DNA of 64,000 nucleotides, from NCBI RefSeq assembly GCF_041538065.1, contig NZ_JBGORW010000009.1, positions 78,788 through 142,787 of the forward strand, in the 5' to 3' direction. The position numbers were made by a program, and so were the translations under genes. The notes beneath the pieces were generated by a model. That model did no database searches, was not told the origin of the DNA, and was given only the letters and a program-made list of their open reading frames with translations. Below are positions 61,393 to 64,000 of this stretch, one piece after another. The DNA is from Leptotrichia hongkongensis (lineage in GTDB: Bacteria; Fusobacteriota; Fusobacteriia; Fusobacteriales; Leptotrichiaceae). How positions within the stretch are numbered: position 1 is the stretch's first letter; each line of letters opens with the position of its first letter.

Positions 61393-62187
61393 TTAAACAA
61401 GTTTTACAATATATTCAATCAATTCCTCAATTGTATGGAAAAATATTCCATAATTCAATACTGGACGTTTTATTGCTAAAATTTTTACTCCACATTCCTG
61501 ACACGCTTCAACTTTTTGAAGTTCTCCCCCAGTTTCACCGCTCTCTTTTGTTATAAGATAATCAATCTTAAAATCTTTTAACATCGCAATATTCATATTT
61601 TTAGAAAACGGCCCCTGCATTGCAATTATATTTTTAGGTAAATATCCAAGCTCTTCAGCACTTTGTATTGAAGTTGTTGTTGGCAGAATTCTAACAAACA
61701 AATTATTTTTCTCTCTTATTTCTTTTATTTCCGCCAAAGTGTTCGATCCCAATGTACTCAATACATTTTTATTTTCAACTTTATTTAAAAACATAATTAT
61801 TTCCTGTAAATTTTGGAATTTAAATACATTTTCACTTCCATAATCAACCATTTTTCTTTCAAATCTTACATATTTTATCTCTTTTCCTTTTTCGGCTCTT
61901 TCATTCAAATAACTTACCATTGAAATAACAGTATTACTAATATTTTGTGCATATGGATGGCTAGCATCAATAATTAAGTCAATCTTCTTCTCTAAAATCA
62001 TGCTTTCAATCTGCAGTACATTCAATCTTTCTGAAAGTACATGCACTTTTTCATTCTTAGCCACATCTTCAAGTAATTTTCCACCATACTCAGTAGCTGT
62101 ACTCACTATAATCTCATCTTCCCGAACTTTCAAAACTTCATCTAAAATACTTCTGGAATCTTTCGTTCCACCAATTATCCAAATCAT
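61393..62187 (-). CDS. Precorrin-6A reductase (CobK/CbiJ)
   Basis: A 264-residue NAD(P)H-dependent reductase of the corrin ring pathway. Features are MIWIIGGTKDSRSILDEVL at the N-terminus, STATEYGGKLL, IIDASHPYAQNIS, NVLSTLGSNTLAEI, AMQGPFSKNMN and LITKESGETGG. No other cobalamin synthesis gene is next to it, and no cobalamin riboswitch was seen upstream. It may be a scattered pathway member or a relic. GGAAAGGG precedes ATG. Confidence 0.9.
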   Translation of the reverse strand: MIWIIGGTKDSRSILDEVLKVREDEIIVSTATEYGGKLLEDVAKNEKVHVLSERLNVLQIESMILEKKIDLIIDASHPYAQNISNTVISMVSYLNERAEKGKEIKYVRFERKMVDYGSENVFKFQNLQEIIMFLNKVENKNVLSTLGSNTLAEIKEIREKNNLFVRILPTTTSIQSAEELGYLPKNIIAMQGPFSKNMNIAMLKDFKIDYLITKESGETGGELQKVEACQECGVKILAIKRPVLNYGIFFHTIEELIEYIVKLV

Positions 62188-63176
62188 TTAATTTCCCTTT
62201 CCTAATCATTATAATTTTAGTATCTATCAAATATGTTTGATTATACTACTTTATTATTATACTAATAATTTTAACTTTTGCAAATATTATTTACAATTTA
62301 TTCAATATATTTTTCTAATAAATTTACTAATCGAATAAAAAGTACAATATTTTTATCTTATTATTAAATAATATGTAATATAATTCAAAATTTATAAATC
62401 ACTATTTAACATAGAAAATAATATTAAACACTATAACACAAATCAAACTACAAAATAAATAAAAAAAATAGATAAAATATTTAAAAAATAAACTTTACAA
62501 TAAATAAAAAATCTGATATTCTATTCATTATTAAGGAAAAAATTTACAATATTAATCAACTTTTTCAATAAATAAACAACTCTTAAGTTACAAAATTTGA
62601 AAATTATGATTTTCTCAAAATTCAATGCTAAACTTCACTTGAAACAAAAATAATAATAAAAAATTTTAAATCTAAACTAGAAAATATGCAGTTGAAAATT
62701 TATAAAATAAACAAAAAATATCTTAGTTCTATTTTAAAATAAAAATATACCTGTATAACTAATTTATTAATTTGACATATTTTTTCATTTCAAGTAAGTT
62801 TAACATAATTACAAGAAAATCAAAATGTTTAACTAATATTATGTAATTGAAAATTCATGAAATATCTATTATTCTAAAATAAATTAGTATAAAATAAAAA
62901 ATGACAGAAAGGAATACAAGGAGCTGTCTTATAAGATAAATAAAAATATTAAGTTATAAATTCTATATATTTTACTACATCTATAAAATCAATAAAATAA
63001 TATCTATTGATTTTTAAAAATAAACTTTTTTGGATAACTATATAAATTAAGAAATAAAATCAATACTATTTTCAATAGATTTCTCTACTCATAAAGAAAA
63101 TATTACCAAACAAATCAGTATACAACATTATGTTAGTAAAATTTATTTTCATCTTATAAGATACCCTTATAAAAAT
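62188..63176. other. AT-rich stretch of about 1 kb with no gene
   Basis: No open frame of useful length, tRNA, riboswitch or clear repeat was found. It is extremely poor in G and C, even for this window. TTGACATATTTTTTCA occurs near 62773. TCTTATAAGATA occurs at 62928-62939 and again at 63153, just before the phosphatase gene. GACAG and CTGTC form a weak stem near 62904-62928. It may hold decayed sequence. Confidence 0.5.
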
Positions 63177-63803
63177 ATGGATAACAAATTAAAACTATAT
63201 ATTGTAAGACATGGGCAAACAGAATGGAACGTATTAGAAAAATTTCAAGGGCAATTAAATTCACCACTTACACCAGAAGGAATAAAAAAAATCGAAAAAA
63301 CCGCATCAGAGCTTAAAAATATAAAATTCGAAGCAGTTTACACTAGCGAACTAGGAAGAACAATTTCTACTGCTAAAATAATTTTACAAAATAACAATTT
63401 TGAAAAAATAAAAAATAAAAATGAAAAATTAGCACTTCATAAACTATCCGAATTAAATGAAATCAACTTTGGAGAATGGCAAGGAATGAATTTCAAAGAG
63501 ATTTTTATAAAATACCCGGAAGAAGCTCATAATTACTTTTACGATGTAAAAAATTATACTGCTAAAAATATAAAAGGAGAAGAACTAAAAGATGGATTAG
63601 AACGTTTTTTAAAAGGTTTAAAAAAAATCAGGTCTAACCATGAATACGGAAATATTTTAATTGTAACACACGGAACAGTCTTAGAACTATTTTTTAATTA
63701 TATTCAAAACAAAAAAGCTAATGATTTAGACGAACGCAAGCTAATAGGTAACGGAGAATATAAAATTTTTACTTTAGAAAATGAAAAATACAAAACCCTT
63801 TAA
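63177..63803 (+). CDS. Histidine phosphatase family protein (possible alpha-ribazole phosphatase)
   Basis: A 208-residue phosphoglycerate-mutase-like phosphatase. The phosphohistidine motif is LYIVRHGQTEWN (His near 12); AVYTSELGRTISTA, ELNEINFGEWQGM and LIVTHGTVLEL complete the RHG, Arg, Glu and His set. INFGEWQG is common in CobC-type alpha-ribazole phosphatases, and a cobK-like gene is nearby, so a cobalamin role is possible but not proven. No ribosome site precedes ATG 63177. A -10-like TATAAG at 63155-63160 would give a leader of only about ten bases. Confidence 0.88.
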   Translation: MDNKLKLYIVRHGQTEWNVLEKFQGQLNSPLTPEGIKKIEKTASELKNIKFEAVYTSELGRTISTAKIILQNNNFEKIKNKNEKLALHKLSELNEINFGEWQGMNFKEIFIKYPEEAHNYFYDVKNYTAKNIKGEELKDGLERFLKGLKKIRSNHEYGNILIVTHGTVLELFFNYIQNKKANDLDERKLIGNGEYKIFTLENEKYKTL

Positions 63804-63804
63804 T

Positions 63805-63909
63805 TATACTCGAACCTATTTAAAATTGAACTGATAGAAATTATATAATTTATGGTTTGAGTAAAATAGTCATAATTTTTGAGTTCTATTTTAAACTAGT
63901 TTTACTATA
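63805..63909 (+). repeat. R1 MITE-like element, copy F
   Basis: 105 bp, the most diverged copy, starting TATACTCGAACC and ending TTTTACTATA. Its first base follows the phosphatase stop almost directly. The internal hairpin keeps pairing through a G-T wobble (CTCGAACC with GGTTTGAG). Confidence 0.8.
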
Positions 63910-63921
63910 AATTCACTATAG

Positions 63922-63949
63922 TTTACTTTTTATAGAAGAGCTGTATAAT
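63922..63949 (+). promoter_or_regulatory. Promoter-like sequence at the window end
   Basis: TTTACT (63922-63927), a 16-base spacer and TATAAT (63944-63949). The transcribed sequence runs out of the window after about 45 bases and is not recognised. Confidence 0.45.
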
Positions 63950-64000
63950 GAAAAATAGGCAAAAAAAAATTCCATAGAAGGAAATCAGAAGAGAAGCGGT

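Noticed and set aside
62900..62940. GACAG/CTGTC stem in the AT-rich tract as a structured RNA
   Set aside because: Only five pairs with a long loop and no conservation evidence; too weak to call.
15308..63909. Repeated 105-bp units as a possible CRISPR array
   Set aside because: The copies are dispersed over 48 kb in different gaps, differ in orientation and have no spacers or cas genes.

Overview
This window looks like part of a very AT-rich chromosome from a diderm Fusobacteriota member, most likely Leptotrichia or a close relative. The support is two tandem FadA-type adhesins, large type V autotransporters, an LptD outer-membrane assembly protein, anaerobic ribonucleotide reduction and the visibly low G+C. 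The genus is inferred from gene content, not from a search. No rRNA, tRNA or CRISPR array was recognised.

Layout. 1-281 is the 3' end of an autotransporter whose last 93 codons are almost repeated at 18546-18826. 634-1236 is a BioY biotin transporter. 1678-6405 is a metal-uptake operon: a DtxR/MntR-type regulator behind a double operator, then a TroA-like binding lipoprotein, an ATPase and two permeases. 7368-10114 is nrdDG, with two NrdR boxes in its promoter. guaA follows, then a lone PHP-domain plus SMC-like ATPase gene (11824-14370), which is the best candidate here for an uncharacterised, defence-like activity. 14464-18826 holds a broken small gene, a tandem-DUF333 secreted protein and a lipoprotein-type subtilisin autotransporter. 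18884-24145 is an envelope region: MliC-type lysozyme inhibitor, NlpC/P60 hydrolase, double META-domain protein, PhzF-like enzyme, EamA transporter and two FadA-like adhesins. 24310-35079 holds enolase, lipoproteins, two 5'-nucleotidase-family enzymes (one secreted and NadN-like, one without a signal peptide), a MazG-like protein, an Arg-rich secreted peptide, an acyltransferase, an OmpA-domain protein and CutC. 35392-44305 holds lptD and then a probable der-AI-2E-marR-ktrB-ktrA operon. 44771-48609 holds a DUF1304 protein, map, adk and a phosphohexomutase.

From 48669 to 57176 the minus strand carries a complete L-ascorbate utilisation pathway in transcription order ulaG-A-B-C-D-E-F. It is followed by an XRE regulator and a split transketolase (two subunits). 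The ula enzymes end in D-xylulose 5-phosphate, which transketolase feeds into the pentose phosphate pathway, so the order makes metabolic sense. smpB and rnr lie upstream, followed by yqeK, cobK/cbiJ, an AT-rich stretch of about 1 kb and a histidine-phosphatase gene.

Several dispersed repeat families run through the intergenic spaces. R1 has six copies of about 105 bp, with roughly 27-bp imperfect terminal inverted repeats bounded by TATA, so it is MITE-like. R4 is a degenerate family with TATACTA termini, and in two copies it adjoins a conserved block of about 240 bp called R2. R3 has three hairpins that share the loop RGCGWYTG, with compensatory stem changes between copies. These repeats, the NrdR and DtxR-type operators, the PHP-ATPase gene and the near-identical autotransporter ends are the main points for follow-up.
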